A stretch of 64,000 nucleotides of DNA from an uncultured Lachnospiraceae bacterium (GCA_945621435.1 CALZBR010000004.1:1-64000), one strand, 5' to 3'; positions 1 to 9,417 are shown, counted from the stretch's first letter. Translations and numbers: made by a program. Notes: a model not told the origin generated them from the letters alone.

Positions 1-46
1 CGCATCGCGACCGTTTTGCTCCGCAAAACAGACCGAAGGGATGCGC
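1..46. repeat. imperfect nested inverted repeat at window edge
   Basis: Bases 1-6 are complementary to 40-45, and inside them 11-19 pair with 23-31 with one mismatch around a 3-base loop. This makes a nested hairpin of about 45 nt. It may be a dispersed palindromic element or simply part of the coding region it overlaps; the window is cut too close to decide. Confidence 0.35.
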
Positions 47-292
47 CATTTGCAAGCAGGCCTTGAGATGAGCGATTACCAAAGGTTTTCCCTGGAACAA
101 TACAAACAGATTCCGGTTATCAGCACGATTGGTTTGAAGACATCGGATGGACAGTTGTTTGGGAGAGGTGAGACAGATTATTCGGAGTGGATGAAGAACT
201 ATCGCACCCTGGTATATAATCACACCGTGGACAAGGATGGCAGGTGGGACGATTTCTTTCAGCTAAATTGCGGATTGGCGTCAGATTCATAG
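2..292 (+). CDS. partial hypothetical protein (C-terminal end)
   Basis: The reading frame is open from the first bases of the window to a TAG at 290-292, so this is probably the 3' end of a gene that begins upstream. An ATG at 41 and another at 68 have no convincing ribosome binding site. The visible residues are soluble and aromatic-rich (for example DYSEWMKNYRTLVYNHTVD) and have no membrane segment. I do not recognise the family. A strong terminator 20 bases downstream marks this as the end of a transcription unit separate from the glycan genes that follow. Confidence 0.45.
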   Translation, partial: ASRPFCSAKQTEGMRHLQAGLEMSDYQRFSLEQYKQIPVISTIGLKTSDGQLFGRGETDYSEWMKNYRTLVYNHTVDKDGRWDDFFQLNCGLASDS

Positions 293-311
293 TGATTCCT
301 CGGAGACGCAT

Positions 312-356
312 AAAAATATACCCTTGCGGTATTCCTTCCGTTAGGGTATATTTTTT
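312..356 (+). terminator. strong Rho-independent terminator
   Basis: A perfect 13-base inverted repeat (312-324 with 343-355, arm AAAAATATACCCT) encloses an 18-base loop, and the right arm runs into a T tract ending at 356. Its symmetry means it could act in both directions. It ends the unit of the partial first gene. Confidence 0.85.
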
Positions 357-419
357 ATATGTGTGAACTCTGTTGTGACCTCGAGCAACCTTGGGACAAC
401 AGGTGGAAAGGGTATCGTT

Positions 420-2066
420 ATGAGCAGGGAAGGACAAAAAAAGTGGATATGGCGTATGATTTTCCTTGCATTCGCAGGATTATCCTTAATTGCCACGATA
501 CGCACACTTTTCATCGGTCTTGATGTGGATGAAGAGTATGCTCTTACGTTAGCCTGTCGTCTTGCAGATGGCGACCTTCTGGTGAAGGAAATGTGGGAAC
601 CGCATCAGACTTCCGTTTTGCTCCCTGCGGCATTGATCAGGGTCTTTCAATGGATTACGGGAGGCAGGGAATTTCTGCTGATTTACATGCGTTTCGTGGG
701 TTGTCTTATGCAACTTGGAATTTGTGCTTTCTGGATTGTAACCTTGCGCCGCAGGTTTTCACGGGAAGCCGTATGGCTTACTGCTTTTATTATTTATAAT
801 ACCCTCCCCAAGTGGATGACACTTCCGGAATTTGCCAATCAGCAGATTTGGTTCCTTTTGCTTACATTACTATTTGTTATAAACTATTTGGACAATGGGA
901 AGATTCGATTCGTCGTTTTCGCCGGGATTGCGCTGGCAGTAGATGTGCTGGTCTATCCCTCTTGTGCATTGTTGTTGATTCCTTTCTTGTTTTCACTCTG
1001 GAAACGAAGTCACAAAGCAGCCGGTACGCTGCTTGCTACCTGTATGACACTTGGGGCGTGCTTCGTGGGATTGCTTCTGACCTATATGCGTCCCACGGAA
1101 CTGGTCAGGAATATTACCTATATCTTGGATGACCCGGAACACGGTGCAGGTTTGAGGGATAAGTTTTTTGGCTATGGCATGGAATTTCTTCAGATAGCAG
1201 TCTGTCTTGCAATTTATGTTATTCTTGCGCTGGCTTGCACCCTGCTTTTGTCTAGATGGCTCAGGCAGAAAGAACTCTTTTTTTTCAACGTGCTTTTGGG
1301 GATTGCACTGGCAGATCAGGTTCGTCTCTGGGTGATGAAGGCTGTACCCAATGTCCATCCCCAGATTCATTATCTGGTTCTGTTCCTTGTCTGTGGGGTT
1401 CTGTATTACAGAGTCAGAAAACCGGAGTGGAAGGAACTGGTTGAACTGACCTGGATTCCTTCGCTTGTTGCTTTTCTGGCAGTACTTTTGTTTACTAATC
1501 TGGATATGAAGGCATCCTTTGTACATTTACTGCCGGGTATGTTGTGCGGTCTTCTGTTCCTTATGGATGAAGGGGATTCCATGAAATCGAAAGTTTTGCC
1601 GATTCTTTGGATCACCGTTCTTATCTTTGCACGAATTATCCTGCTTCGTTCCAATGAAGGGGTGCCTCTGGATGTTTTCTGCGTCAAACAGAAGGCACTA
1701 TACGGAGCGACTAAAAATGTGTACTGCGAATATATGACCGGTTACAAGCTGAACAGTGATTATGAATTCTTGCGGGACAAGATTTCGGATGGCGAAAAGG
1801 TACTTTATATTGGCGTTGACAGCTGTGTATATCTGTTAATGAATATGGAAATCTGCAGTGCATCCACCATCAGCACACCGGTTTATAATGAACGATACCT
1901 GAAATACTATGAAGTAAATCCGGACAAGCTGCCTGCTGTCATTTTGATTGATAAACTCTATTGGGAAACTAATTTATCCCAAATGAACGCCGTGCAAAAT
2001 TGGATTGATAAAAACTATCATTGGAACCAAAGAGAAGAATCAGAATTCTTATATCTTGTCAGATAG
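420..2066 (+). CDS. polytopic membrane protein, GT-C glycosyltransferase-like
   Basis: 548-residue integral membrane protein with about 10-12 hydrophobic segments and a soluble C-terminal tail of about 130 residues. The first outside loop carries an acidic DVDEEYA motif near residue 35, followed by HQTS. This arrangement is typical of GT-C fold enzymes (ArnT/PMT/GT39-like) that take sugars from polyprenyl phosphate outside the membrane. I chose ATG 420 because AGGTGGAAAGG lies just upstream; a GTG at 363 in the same frame would add 19 polar residues and has no comparable site. It starts a run of glycan genes after the terminator at 312-356, and the next gene follows after 18 bases. The donor and acceptor are unknown; the GT-C assignment is inference from topology and the acidic loop. 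Confidence 0.6.
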   Translation: MSREGQKKWIWRMIFLAFAGLSLIATIRTLFIGLDVDEEYALTLACRLADGDLLVKEMWEPHQTSVLLPAALIRVFQWITGGREFLLIYMRFVGCLMQLGICAFWIVTLRRRFSREAVWLTAFIIYNTLPKWMTLPEFANQQIWFLLLTLLFVINYLDNGKIRFVVFAGIALAVDVLVYPSCALLLIPFLFSLWKRSHKAAGTLLATCMTLGACFVGLLLTYMRPTELVRNITYILDDPEHGAGLRDKFFGYGMEFLQIAVCLAIYVILALACTLLLSRWLRQKELFFFNVLLGIALADQVRLWVMKAVPNVHPQIHYLVLFLVCGVLYYRVRKPEWKELVELTWIPSLVAFLAVLLFTNLDMKASFVHLLPGMLCGLLFLMDEGDSMKSKVLPILWITVLIFARIILLRSNEGVPLDVFCVKQKALYGATKNVYCEYMTGYKLNSDYEFLRDKISDGEKVLYIGVDSCVYLLMNMEICSASTISTPVYNERYLKYYEVNPDKLPAVILIDKLYWETNLSQMNAVQNWIDKNYHWNQREESEFLYLVR

Positions 2067-2084
2067 ATTGGGAGGAAATCGGAA

Positions 2085-3758
2085 GTGGAATATAGTGAAG
2101 CCTTGCGAATCAAAAAAGGAGTTTATACCATCTGTTTTGTTTTAATGTGCCTGATTGATCAAATAAGAGGCAGTGCAACCGGCAGGGCACAGTTTGTTGC
2201 CACCAACTGCCTTGGTATATTGATTGCCGTTATCATCCTGTCTGCCTATGAATTGAAGGACTTTTTGAAGCCCCCATATTATCTATGGATGGTTAGCTTT
2301 ATGATTGGGTATTGCATGTCGATTCCATATGCCCGTGAGAACTATCCCTATTTCTGGAAATGGATCACTGCCGGTATTAATGTGGGGATCTATGGATTGA
2401 TTGTGCTCCGTATCCTTTATCGGATTCTAATAGAAAACGGGCGTCCTCGCATGAGAAGACCTTATTTTGTGTTATGGATTGTAATGATGGTCTGTATGGT
2501 GATTTCACGCAATGATTCTGCCTGGCCGTTATGGTTTTGCGTGATGTTTGGCAGCTTTTATCTGACCGATTTTACAAGCGAGGAAAAAGATGCTGTCTGT
2601 GACAGCATGATGAACGGTATTATTATCGGCTTTTGCATTCTTCAGGGCTTTGCAACTCTGTATCGGGCCTATGACGCTGTTCGTTATACCGGTATGTACA
2701 CTAACAGCAACATGAATGCTCTGTTTTATATGATGGTTCAGTTGGCTATTTTAGGTAAATGGTATAAATTTGTTCAGACCAAAGCATTATTCTTCTGGAG
2801 AGCATTGGCAGCCATAGGTAGTGGAATTATGCTTACCTACTGCTTTTTAACCATAGGAAGGCTGGCCTTGGGTATTATGATTATTAATGTCTTTGTACTA
2901 GCTTTTTTGCTCCTGAAAACAGATCAGGAGCAAAAAATAATTCGGTATGTTCAACGGGTGTTTTTTGTCTTTCTCGTATCGGTGTTGTCATTTCCGCTGG
3001 TATTTAACAGCGTCAGATGGATACCGGCCTATGTAAATACTCCTATGACAATGGAAGGGGACGGTCCGGACAAAATCCGTGAGTGGACCAGGGGCGATGA
3101 CGAACGCTACGTGGAAAAGGACGAATTGCTGGAGGAAGCCTTAGGTCGTATCATGAAATTATTTTTTTCTTCCACTACCGAAAACATTATGGATATCGTT
3201 ATGCCTTCCATCAAAGCATACGCAATGGAGGATCCGGATTCTATTGTCACGGATAATATTGTAAAGCCCGGAGATACGCCGGAGACTGCACTGTTAGAGA
3301 ACGGAGACACCACGAACTCCTTTCAATACCGGCAGCAAATTTACAAAACCTATATCAGCAGATTCAATCTGCTCGGACACACAGCAGGTGAGAATACCGG
3401 CGTATGGGTAACACCTAGATACCACGCCCCCCATGCTCATGATGTTTTTATTCAGTTTTCCTTTGATTTCGGTATCATTGTAGGACTGATCTTTCTGTTT
3501 GATGCAGTCCTAGTTCTCTTCTTTTTATGGAAAAAGAGCACGCAAAAGGACGGCGGTGACTGGAAATACGTGGTGTGCTTTTTAAGTGTATTTTCCTTTA
3601 TCATGTTTGGCCTTTTCGAAAATAACTGGACCGTAGCTACCCTGCCTTTTACTATGTTCTTTATGGCACATTACCCGGTTCTCCATAACTGCAGTAACCA
3701 TCTTGATCCATCGGGGAAAAATCAAGGAATGAGGAAAAGAACACTAACTAATGATTGA
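2085..3758 (+). CDS. O-antigen ligase/polymerase (WaaL/Wzy-like) membrane protein
   Basis: 557 residues, about 11-12 membrane segments and one large outside loop between roughly residues 310 and 450. Two features fit the O-antigen ligase/polymerase family: the TNSNMNALFYMM stretch near residue 205, and HAPHAHDVFIQFSFDFGIIVG near residue 450, which matches the family's H-x-H...G-x-x-G motif after the large loop. Such enzymes join lipid-linked glycan repeats or move finished glycan to an acceptor. The start is GTG at 2085, with GGGAGGAA 6-10 bases upstream. It lies between a GT-C-like gene and pseB. In a Gram-positive cell it could act as polymerase or as ligase to a surface protein; sequence alone does not decide. 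Confidence 0.75.
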   Translation: MEYSEALRIKKGVYTICFVLMCLIDQIRGSATGRAQFVATNCLGILIAVIILSAYELKDFLKPPYYLWMVSFMIGYCMSIPYARENYPYFWKWITAGINVGIYGLIVLRILYRILIENGRPRMRRPYFVLWIVMMVCMVISRNDSAWPLWFCVMFGSFYLTDFTSEEKDAVCDSMMNGIIIGFCILQGFATLYRAYDAVRYTGMYTNSNMNALFYMMVQLAILGKWYKFVQTKALFFWRALAAIGSGIMLTYCFLTIGRLALGIMIINVFVLAFLLLKTDQEQKIIRYVQRVFFVFLVSVLSFPLVFNSVRWIPAYVNTPMTMEGDGPDKIREWTRGDDERYVEKDELLEEALGRIMKLFFSSTTENIMDIVMPSIKAYAMEDPDSIVTDNIVKPGDTPETALLENGDTTNSFQYRQQIYKTYISRFNLLGHTAGENTGVWVTPRYHAPHAHDVFIQFSFDFGIIVGLIFLFDAVLVLFFLWKKSTQKDGGDWKYVVCFLSVFSFIMFGLFENNWTVATLPFTMFFMAHYPVLHNCSNHLDPSGKNQGMRKRTLTND

Positions 3759-3777
3759 TTGATTTGCCGGGGTGTGA

Positions 3778-3811
3778 TAACATATAGACATTCGGAGTCC
3801 TATATATGTTA
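3778..3811. promoter_or_regulatory. intergenic hairpin before pseB
   Basis: The 9-base arm TAACATATA (3778-3786) is repeated inverted at 3803-3811, with a short inner pairing around ATTCGG. No T tract follows, so it is not a typical terminator. It lies in the 126-base gap between the ligase-like gene and pseB and could be an operator or an mRNA-processing or stability element. No strong promoter was found in this gap. Confidence 0.35.
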
Positions 3812-3884
3812 AGTTGGCAGATGATATGTTGAAAGGAATTTATTATAGAAAGACCACAAATATATCTGTGGAATGGAGATTATT

Positions 3885-4880
3885 ATGTTAAACGATAAAT
3901 CGATTCTCGTCACCGGTGGAACCGGTTCATTTGGTAAAGCTTTTACTAAGTATGTATTGACTCATTATAATCCGAAGAAGATTATTATTTATTCCCGTGA
4001 TGAGTTTAAGCAATTTATTATGCAGAATGAATTCAAGGAGTATGCATCAAAGCTTAGATTCTTTATTGGAGATGTACGTGACAAGGAAAGGTTGACCAGA
4101 GCCTTGAACGGTGTGGACTATGTGATTCATGCTGCAGCATTGAAGCAGGTTCCTGCCTGCGAGTACAACCCTGCAGAAGCGATTAAGACCAATATCAACG
4201 GTGCCCAGAATGTTATTGATGCATGCCTGGATACTGATGTTAAGAAGGTTGTAGCCCTTTCTACGGATAAGGCTGTAAATCCTGTAAATCTTTATGGTGG
4301 TACAAAGCTGGTATCTGATAAGCTTTTTATTGCTGCCAATGCATATGCCGGAGACAGAGACATCAGCTTTTCCATCGTTCGTTATGGTAACGTTGCAGGC
4401 AGCCGTGGCTCTGTGATTCCTTTCTTTCACAATATCATCAAGAACGGTGGTAAGGAGCTGCCTATTACAGACTATCGTATGACACGATTCTGGATCAGTC
4501 TGCAGCAGGGTGTGGAGCTTGTTATCAAGGCTTTGGAGGAAGCAAAGGGCGGTGAAACCTTTATATCCAAGATTCCTTCCTTTAAGATAACGGATCTGGC
4601 ACAGGCAATGCTCCCCGGATGCGAGATGCCGGAGGTGGGAATTCGTGAAGGAGAGAAGCTTCATGAGATTATGGTTACCATAGAGGACTCCATGACAACC
4701 TATGAGTATGATAAGCATTTCATCGTGTATCCTCAGATGGTATGGAGCGAGAATAAGAGAGTGGTGCCGACCGGTAAAAAAGTGCCTGAGGGATTTTCCT
4801 ATAGTTCAGGAAATAATACATGGTGGCTTACTGTAGAAGAAATAAAAGAATTGCTAAAGACAGTTGAGTTAGAAAAATGA
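3885..4880 (+). CDS. pseB: UDP-N-acetylglucosamine 4,6-dehydratase (inverting), PseB
   Basis: 331-residue extended short-chain dehydrogenase. It carries the NAD-binding GGTGSFG motif near residue 11 and the PseB/FlaA1-type active site TDKAVNPVNLYGGTK (D128, K129, Y137, K141). PseB removes water from UDP-GlcNAc and inverts C5, giving the 4-keto-6-deoxy-L-arabino sugar that PseC aminates; this is the first step to pseudaminic acid. The start at ATG 3885 has GGAG 6 bases upstream; ATG 3873 would lie inside that site. The length is normal for the family. It is separated from pseC by about 4.8 kb of GT-C-like genes, a nuclease remnant and a regulator, so the pathway is split here. The four-base overlap with the next gene suggests translational coupling. 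Confidence 0.92.
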   Translation: MLNDKSILVTGGTGSFGKAFTKYVLTHYNPKKIIIYSRDEFKQFIMQNEFKEYASKLRFFIGDVRDKERLTRALNGVDYVIHAAALKQVPACEYNPAEAIKTNINGAQNVIDACLDTDVKKVVALSTDKAVNPVNLYGGTKLVSDKLFIAANAYAGDRDISFSIVRYGNVAGSRGSVIPFFHNIIKNGGKELPITDYRMTRFWISLQQGVELVIKALEEAKGGETFISKIPSFKITDLAQAMLPGCEMPEVGIREGEKLHEIMVTIEDSMTTYEYDKHFIVYPQMVWSENKRVVPTGKKVPEGFSYSSGNNTWWLTVEEIKELLKTVELEK

Positions 4881-6640
4881 TTGTATGTAAGGATGTAGCT
4901 GCGGCTACGGTTGATTTATACAAGAAATATCTGAAAAAAGCATGCAATCTGCTGATGCCTGTTATGCTGGTGGTGTATTCCCTCCTGCTGGTGAATCAGG
5001 GAATCACGGTAACAGATACCGGATATAATTATGGGAATTTTGTGAATTTTGATTCCTTGGATGGCATGTGGAAGTTCTCTACCTACCTGGCGAATGCTAC
5101 GGGGATGTTTTTTGCGCATCTTCCCGGAGGGCAGACCATGCTGGGCTTGAATCTATACACCGGACTGGTAAAGGCGCTGATTGCCTTGGTTACCTACTTT
5201 GTCTGTGTGCGTGTGTTTGAGATTCCCTGGAAAATCGCTTTTTTGGCGGAGCTCATGGCACTGGGATATTGCTGGTGTCCCACGGCGCTGCTTTATAATT
5301 ATATCACTTATCTGTTGTTTACGTTGGGGGCGATGTTCCTGTGCGTGGCGGTGAAGACGGAAAAGGACTACTGGTATATCCCGGCAGGAGTATGTCTGGG
5401 GCTGAATGTTATGGTGCGTCTGCCCAATCTGGCAGAGATGGCGCTGATTCTGGCGGTGTGGTTTACTTGCTTTGTACAGAAGGTGAAGCTCTTTGAAGTG
5501 TTGAAAAGGACGGGGTGCTGTATCCTCGGGTATTTGGCAGGAATCGGCGTGGTGCTGGCTTATATTGTCTTACGATACGGCTTGAGTGCGTATGTGGAGG
5601 GAATACGGCAGTTGCTGGCAATGCCTTCGGAAGCAGGGGGATATTCCCTGAAGGCTATGATACGCGGCGATGTATATCTGTATCTTGTGAACATGAAATG
5701 GGTGCTTATTGTACTGGGAGTGGTGGCTGTCGGTGTGATCATGTATGCGATAAAGAGGCAACGGTACATGCCGGCGAAGCGTGTGCTTTACATACTTTGC
5801 AATTTATTTTTGATTCTGATATATCGGGAAATGCGCATGTTTGACTTCGTCTATTATGCTTATGACGGAGTCTATACGGTGGGGACTCTTTTTCTGATTA
5901 TGGCAGGTCTGATGGGGCTGTATGTCATGTTTTTCGGTGGGAAAGACTATGTCCTTCGAATGCATGCGGCTACCATGGGCATCGTGATTCTGATCACGCC
6001 ATTGGGAAGCAACAACTGGCTGTTTACCGCGGTTAATAATTTGTTCTGGGTGACCCCTTTTGTATTGCACTGTTGTTATAAGTGGGTGTTGTCGGCGAGA
6101 AATGGTGAAGACAAAAAACTTACCTATTTTCTGGAGCCCTTGCGAATCACCTATCTCTTTCTGGTGGCGTTTGTGTTTGTGCAAGGTGTCCTGTTCGGGG
6201 CAACATTTGTCTTCCGGGATGGTATCGGCGGGGAGAAGAGAACCGAAAAGATTGTGGAGATACCTGTCCTGAAAGGGATGTATACCCAGGTACAAAATGC
6301 GGAGAACCTGAACTCTCTATACACCTATTTGGAGGAGGAAGGACTCGTCGGCAAGGAAGCGATTTTTTACTACAATGTGCCCGGTCTGTCTTTTTATATG
6401 GATCTGAAGCCCGCTTTATCCAGTACCTGGCCGGATTTGGATTCCTTTGTTGTAGATAAGCTGGAGCGGGAACTGAAAGTGCTGGAGACAGAGTGTCGTG
6501 CCGGCAGGGAGAAGCCCCTGCTGATCATGGGATGTGATCTGGAGCTGGATGCACCGAAGATAAATATACTGCGGGAGTATGCGGAAGGGCTTGAGTATGA
6601 GCTGGTCTTCGAGAACGAAATGTGTAAGGTATATAGATAA
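4877..6640 (+). CDS. polytopic membrane protein, GT-C-like
   Basis: 587 residues with about 11 membrane segments and a soluble tail from about residue 460. After the first membrane helix the outside loop contains DTGYNYGNF, an acidic/aromatic position where GT-C enzymes place catalytic carboxylates, and later HLPGGQTMLG. The tail ends in a small alpha/beta-like region. ATG overlaps the pseB stop (ATGA), so translation is probably coupled. No family name can be given with certainty; an extracytoplasmic transferase that uses a polyprenyl-linked donor is the best inference, supported by two more proteins of this plan on either side. Confidence 0.55.
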   Translation: MIVCKDVAAATVDLYKKYLKKACNLLMPVMLVVYSLLLVNQGITVTDTGYNYGNFVNFDSLDGMWKFSTYLANATGMFFAHLPGGQTMLGLNLYTGLVKALIALVTYFVCVRVFEIPWKIAFLAELMALGYCWCPTALLYNYITYLLFTLGAMFLCVAVKTEKDYWYIPAGVCLGLNVMVRLPNLAEMALILAVWFTCFVQKVKLFEVLKRTGCCILGYLAGIGVVLAYIVLRYGLSAYVEGIRQLLAMPSEAGGYSLKAMIRGDVYLYLVNMKWVLIVLGVVAVGVIMYAIKRQRYMPAKRVLYILCNLFLILIYREMRMFDFVYYAYDGVYTVGTLFLIMAGLMGLYVMFFGGKDYVLRMHAATMGIVILITPLGSNNWLFTAVNNLFWVTPFVLHCCYKWVLSARNGEDKKLTYFLEPLRITYLFLVAFVFVQGVLFGATFVFRDGIGGEKRTEKIVEIPVLKGMYTQVQNAENLNSLYTYLEEEGLVGKEAIFYYNVPGLSFYMDLKPALSSTWPDLDSFVVDKLERELKVLETECRAGREKPLLIMGCDLELDAPKINILREYAEGLEYELVFENEMCKVYR

Positions 6641-6674
6641 GGGTGTAGAGAATAACAGCACTGGGGAGGAAAAT

Positions 6675-8459
6675 ATGCCGGAGCAGCAAGCCGGTAGAAA
6701 AAAGTATATCGTTACTTATGGGATCCCCCTTGTCTGTGTGGGGCTCCTATGGGGAATTCTGGCGCTGACCGGCGATTTTGCCTTTGTTTCCAATGATGAC
6801 TGTCAGCTGGAGGCAATCCTTTCCGGGGCTTATTCCGGTGCGCCGGAGGCTCATGATGTCTATCATATGTATCCCCTGGCACTGATTTTTGCCATACTGT
6901 ACAGAATCCTTCCCGGGATTCCCTGGTATGGTCTTTTTTTGTGCGTGGCTCAATTTGGGGCGCTTTATTTTTGCCTGGTACGCTGTGCGGATAAGCAGAA
7001 GGATTGGTGCAGGGTAACCGGGTGCAGCGTGCTTGGATGTTTGTTTTTTGCCGGGCTCTTTTTACAGCATCTGGTGTTGATACAGTATACCCTGACAGCT
7101 GCCATTCTGGCAGCGGCTTCTCTTTTTCTCCTGGTGACAAGGGAGCAGGAAAGCGGTAGTCCGGGTCAGTTTTTGAAGCACAGAATACCGGAGCTTGGCT
7201 TGTATGTCCTGGCCTTTGCCCTCCGCAGGCAGGTGGGGTTGCTTTTCCTGCCGTTTCTGGCCGGGGCTTGCCTGTATCAGTGGCTGTGGGGCGGGGAAAG
7301 CGGAGGCGTTGAGGATGCGCAGTCCGCAGATGCCGGTCGGAGTACCGGGAGCAGTCGGAGACTGTTCAGGCGGATGGTGTTATATCTGGTCTTCGGCGCG
7401 GTGCTGCTTGGTTGCCTGGCGGTGGTCTGGGGTGTGGATCGCGTGGCCTATTCCGGGGCGGAATGGACCCGGTACAATGATTTCAATGCGTCCAGGACCA
7501 ATGTATATGATTTTGGCAGGATTCCGTCATATGCGGAGAAGAGCAGATTTTATCAGGGCTTAGGCATCAGCGCGGAGGAGCAGATGCTTCTGGAGATGGA
7601 CGATTTCACCTTGTCAGACCGCTTTGACGCAGAGACCATGGCGGAAGTGGATGCTTGTCAGAGTAAGTATTTTGATTACAGGTACACCAAGGAGTTCTTG
7701 AAGAAGGTATTGCTCTTGGTCAGGAATCAGATGACAACGGATTTGGAGCTTCCCTTTGGCATGGTAGTGATTGCGCTGTATTTATTTGCCGCCTTGGGTT
7801 TTATTCTGGATAGAAAATATACCGGTATTCCGGGATTGGGATATTTTGTTGCGGTACATGTGGTCTGCTGGGGATATCTGATCTGGCAGAACCGTCTGCC
7901 GGAAAGAGTGACTCATGGGCTGTATCTGGCAGAGATTATCACGCTGACTGCCATCTGCGTCCGGGTGTGGAAGAGGAGGAAGGGAGTTCTTCTTGCATTC
8001 CTGGGAATACTGGCGGGATTCAGCCTTATTTTCAGTGTTAAGAGCCTGCAAAGTCAGTCAGCTCGGGTCAAGGAAAACGTGGAAGCCTGGGCAGCCGTAA
8101 AAGAGTACTGCCGGGCGGAGCAGAAGCAATTATTTGTACTGGACACGGTTTCCTTTGCGGGCTTCGCGGAACCGTTGTTTGAACGGGAAGAGGGTACGCT
8201 GAATTACGTGCTGGGTGGCGGCTGGGCTGTGAATACCCCCACCTATTATGACAAGCTGAAGGCTTTCGGACTGCCCGGAACGCTCTCGGAGGCTATCCGG
8301 TTCGGAAAGGAAGTACGCCTGATAGTCAGCGCAGACCGGGATGTGGAAGAGTTTGGCCTGCCCCGGGCAACAGATGCATGGAGAAGGGAATTGGTTGAGC
8401 AGTTCACGGTAGGGGGGAGAACTTACCGGGTCTATGTACTGCAGGGAAACCGGCATTGA
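6675..8459 (+). CDS. polytopic membrane protein, GT-C-like
   Basis: 594 residues with about 10 membrane segments. The N-terminal helix is followed by FVSNDDCQLE near residue 40, then HDVYHMYPLAL, a paired-acid loop in the usual GT-C place. The soluble C-terminal part (from about residue 470) ends with short beta/alpha elements. ATG 6675 has GGGGAGGA 5-8 bases upstream; the frame is open 96 bases further back, but without a start signal. It follows the preceding GT-C-like gene by 34 bases and is the last gene before a non-coding stretch. Function is inferred from topology only. It could equally be an unclassified glycan-linked membrane protein of Lachnospiraceae. Confidence 0.5.
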   Translation: MPEQQAGRKKYIVTYGIPLVCVGLLWGILALTGDFAFVSNDDCQLEAILSGAYSGAPEAHDVYHMYPLALIFAILYRILPGIPWYGLFLCVAQFGALYFCLVRCADKQKDWCRVTGCSVLGCLFFAGLFLQHLVLIQYTLTAAILAAASLFLLVTREQESGSPGQFLKHRIPELGLYVLAFALRRQVGLLFLPFLAGACLYQWLWGGESGGVEDAQSADAGRSTGSSRRLFRRMVLYLVFGAVLLGCLAVVWGVDRVAYSGAEWTRYNDFNASRTNVYDFGRIPSYAEKSRFYQGLGISAEEQMLLEMDDFTLSDRFDAETMAEVDACQSKYFDYRYTKEFLKKVLLLVRNQMTTDLELPFGMVVIALYLFAALGFILDRKYTGIPGLGYFVAVHVVCWGYLIWQNRLPERVTHGLYLAEIITLTAICVRVWKRRKGVLLAFLGILAGFSLIFSVKSLQSQSARVKENVEAWAAVKEYCRAEQKQLFVLDTVSFAGFAEPLFEREEGTLNYVLGGGWAVNTPTYYDKLKAFGLPGTLSEAIRFGKEVRLIVSADRDVEEFGLPRATDAWRRELVEQFTVGGRTYRVYVLQGNRH

Positions 8460-8514
8460 TTCTTGATGTGGGGATTGCTTTTGTGCGTGTCCGATTTTTG
8501 ACATAAAATTTTAC

Positions 8515-8543
8515 TTGAATAATCGTAGCAGTTAGTGTATACT
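8515..8543 (+). promoter_or_regulatory. sigma-A type promoter
   Basis: TTGAAT (8515-8520), a 17-base spacer, and TATACT (8538-8543). It points into the 8550-8660 stretch, where I see no gene, and then into the nuclease remnant, so it is probably the old promoter of that gene. Confidence 0.55.
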
Positions 8544-8666
8544 CAGACACAAGAGCAGATTTTCCATAATCAATTATCATCTTTGCTAATGATATTAGCG
8601 TCTGTTTATATTCGAAAAATCCTGCTTTTATTTCACAATTGAATGAGCAGGAGCAAAATATGATAG

Positions 8667-8957
8667 AACGGCAAGGAATGCAGTGTACTGACCAAGCGGC
8701 TTGAGGCGGCTGTAGGAAAGGCACGACTGAATGAGAAGTGGAGGTCAGAGTATATGAAAGAATTATTACATGACGATGACATAAAATACTTTGCGAGAAA
8801 AGAGGGAAGAGAAGAGGAAAGAGAGATTGGTATACAGAACCTGATAGAAGTTTTGAAGGAGCTGGGTATGGATTACAGTATGACAGAGAAGAAACTTTGC
8901 GAGAAGTATTCTTTGTCCGACGCTGAAGCACAGCGGGTAATGAAGAAATACTGGTAA
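8667..8957 (+). pseudogene. remnant of Rpn/YhgA-type PD-(D/E)XK nuclease (transposase-like) gene
   Basis: Only the C-terminal tail of the family remains. The in-frame sequence between the TAG at 8664 and the TAA at 8955 contains LEAAVGKARLNEKWRSEYM, then KEGREEEREIGIQNLIEVL, then LCEKYSLSDAEAQRVMKKYW. These are the hallmark tail features of Rpn family recombination-promoting nucleases: a charged linker with G-R-E-E repeats and a final helix with KY.LS.EEA. The homology continues upstream of the only ATG (8754, 67 residues), so this is a truncated gene rather than a small intact one. The catalytic nuclease core is missing. A promoter lies at 8515-8543 and a two-way terminator follows immediately. 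Confidence 0.65.
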
Positions 8958-9013
8958 AAAACGACCTCCAATTGTCCGGTGATTGTTATTACCTGACATT
9001 TGGAGGTCTTTTT
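8956..9013. terminator. bidirectional terminator between convergent genes
   Basis: GACCTCCAA (8963-8971) pairs with TTGGAGGTC (9000-9008), and the stem extends inward to about 14 positions with one mismatch. T5 follows on the plus strand (9009-9013). An A run (8956-8961) gives the T tract on the minus strand. It serves both the nuclease remnant and the regulator that ends at 9025. Confidence 0.85.
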
Positions 9014-9024
9014 GTATCTGCTCA

Positions 9025-9417
9025 TCAGATTTCTTTTTCGTATGCGGTGATGAATTTCTTGAGCTTCTTGAGCTCTTCCTTCAGTGCCGCAGGCTCCTGC
9101 TCGACTTTCAAAATGGCGGTGCAGAGCTCAGATTTGGAAATAACACCTGAGAAGCTGGTATATCCGTTGGCAAAGTTGTTCAGGATAACCTCTCTGGAGG
9201 CCTCTGTGGGACGATAGGTTCTGCTTAATACCTTTCCGCTGTGGGTAACACCTTCTACGGCGACCAGTTCTTCCTTGAGCAACTTTCTGAGAACGGCAAT
9301 AACCGTACTCTGGGTGAGCCCTCTCATTTCATTTACGATATCAGTCGAAGTCATTGCAACCTCGGATTGCCATAGAATGTTGAGGACATCTAATTCTCTT
9401 GGGTTCAATTGTGACAT
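9025..9417 (-). CDS. BlaI/MecI/CopY-family transcriptional repressor
   Basis: 130 residues, normal for the family. The N-terminal half (residues 1-75) is a winged helix typical of BlaI/MecI: LNPRELDVLNILWQSEVAMT, then TQSTVIAVLRKLLKEELV as recognition helix, then a wing with tyrosine-containing beta strands (SRTYRPT). The C-terminal half is helical and probably dimerises. In the known systems the repressor is cut by a BlaR1/MecR1 sensor protease; no such partner is visible here. The start has AGGAGG at a good distance. Its promoter (TTGACT-N17-TATAAT) and a leader palindrome are listed separately and suggest autoregulation. It is divergent from pseC, so it may control the pseudaminic acid operon; that link is inference. 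Confidence 0.75.
   Translation of the reverse strand: MSQLNPRELDVLNILWQSEVAMTSTDIVNEMRGLTQSTVIAVLRKLLKEELVAVEGVTHSGKVLSRTYRPTEASREVILNNFANGYTSFSGVISKSELCTAILKVEQEPAALKEELKKLKKFITAYEKEI

Noticed and set aside
8460..8660. Small RNA or gene in the AT-rich gap
   Set aside because: A promoter is visible but no conserved RNA fold or convincing reading frame was seen.
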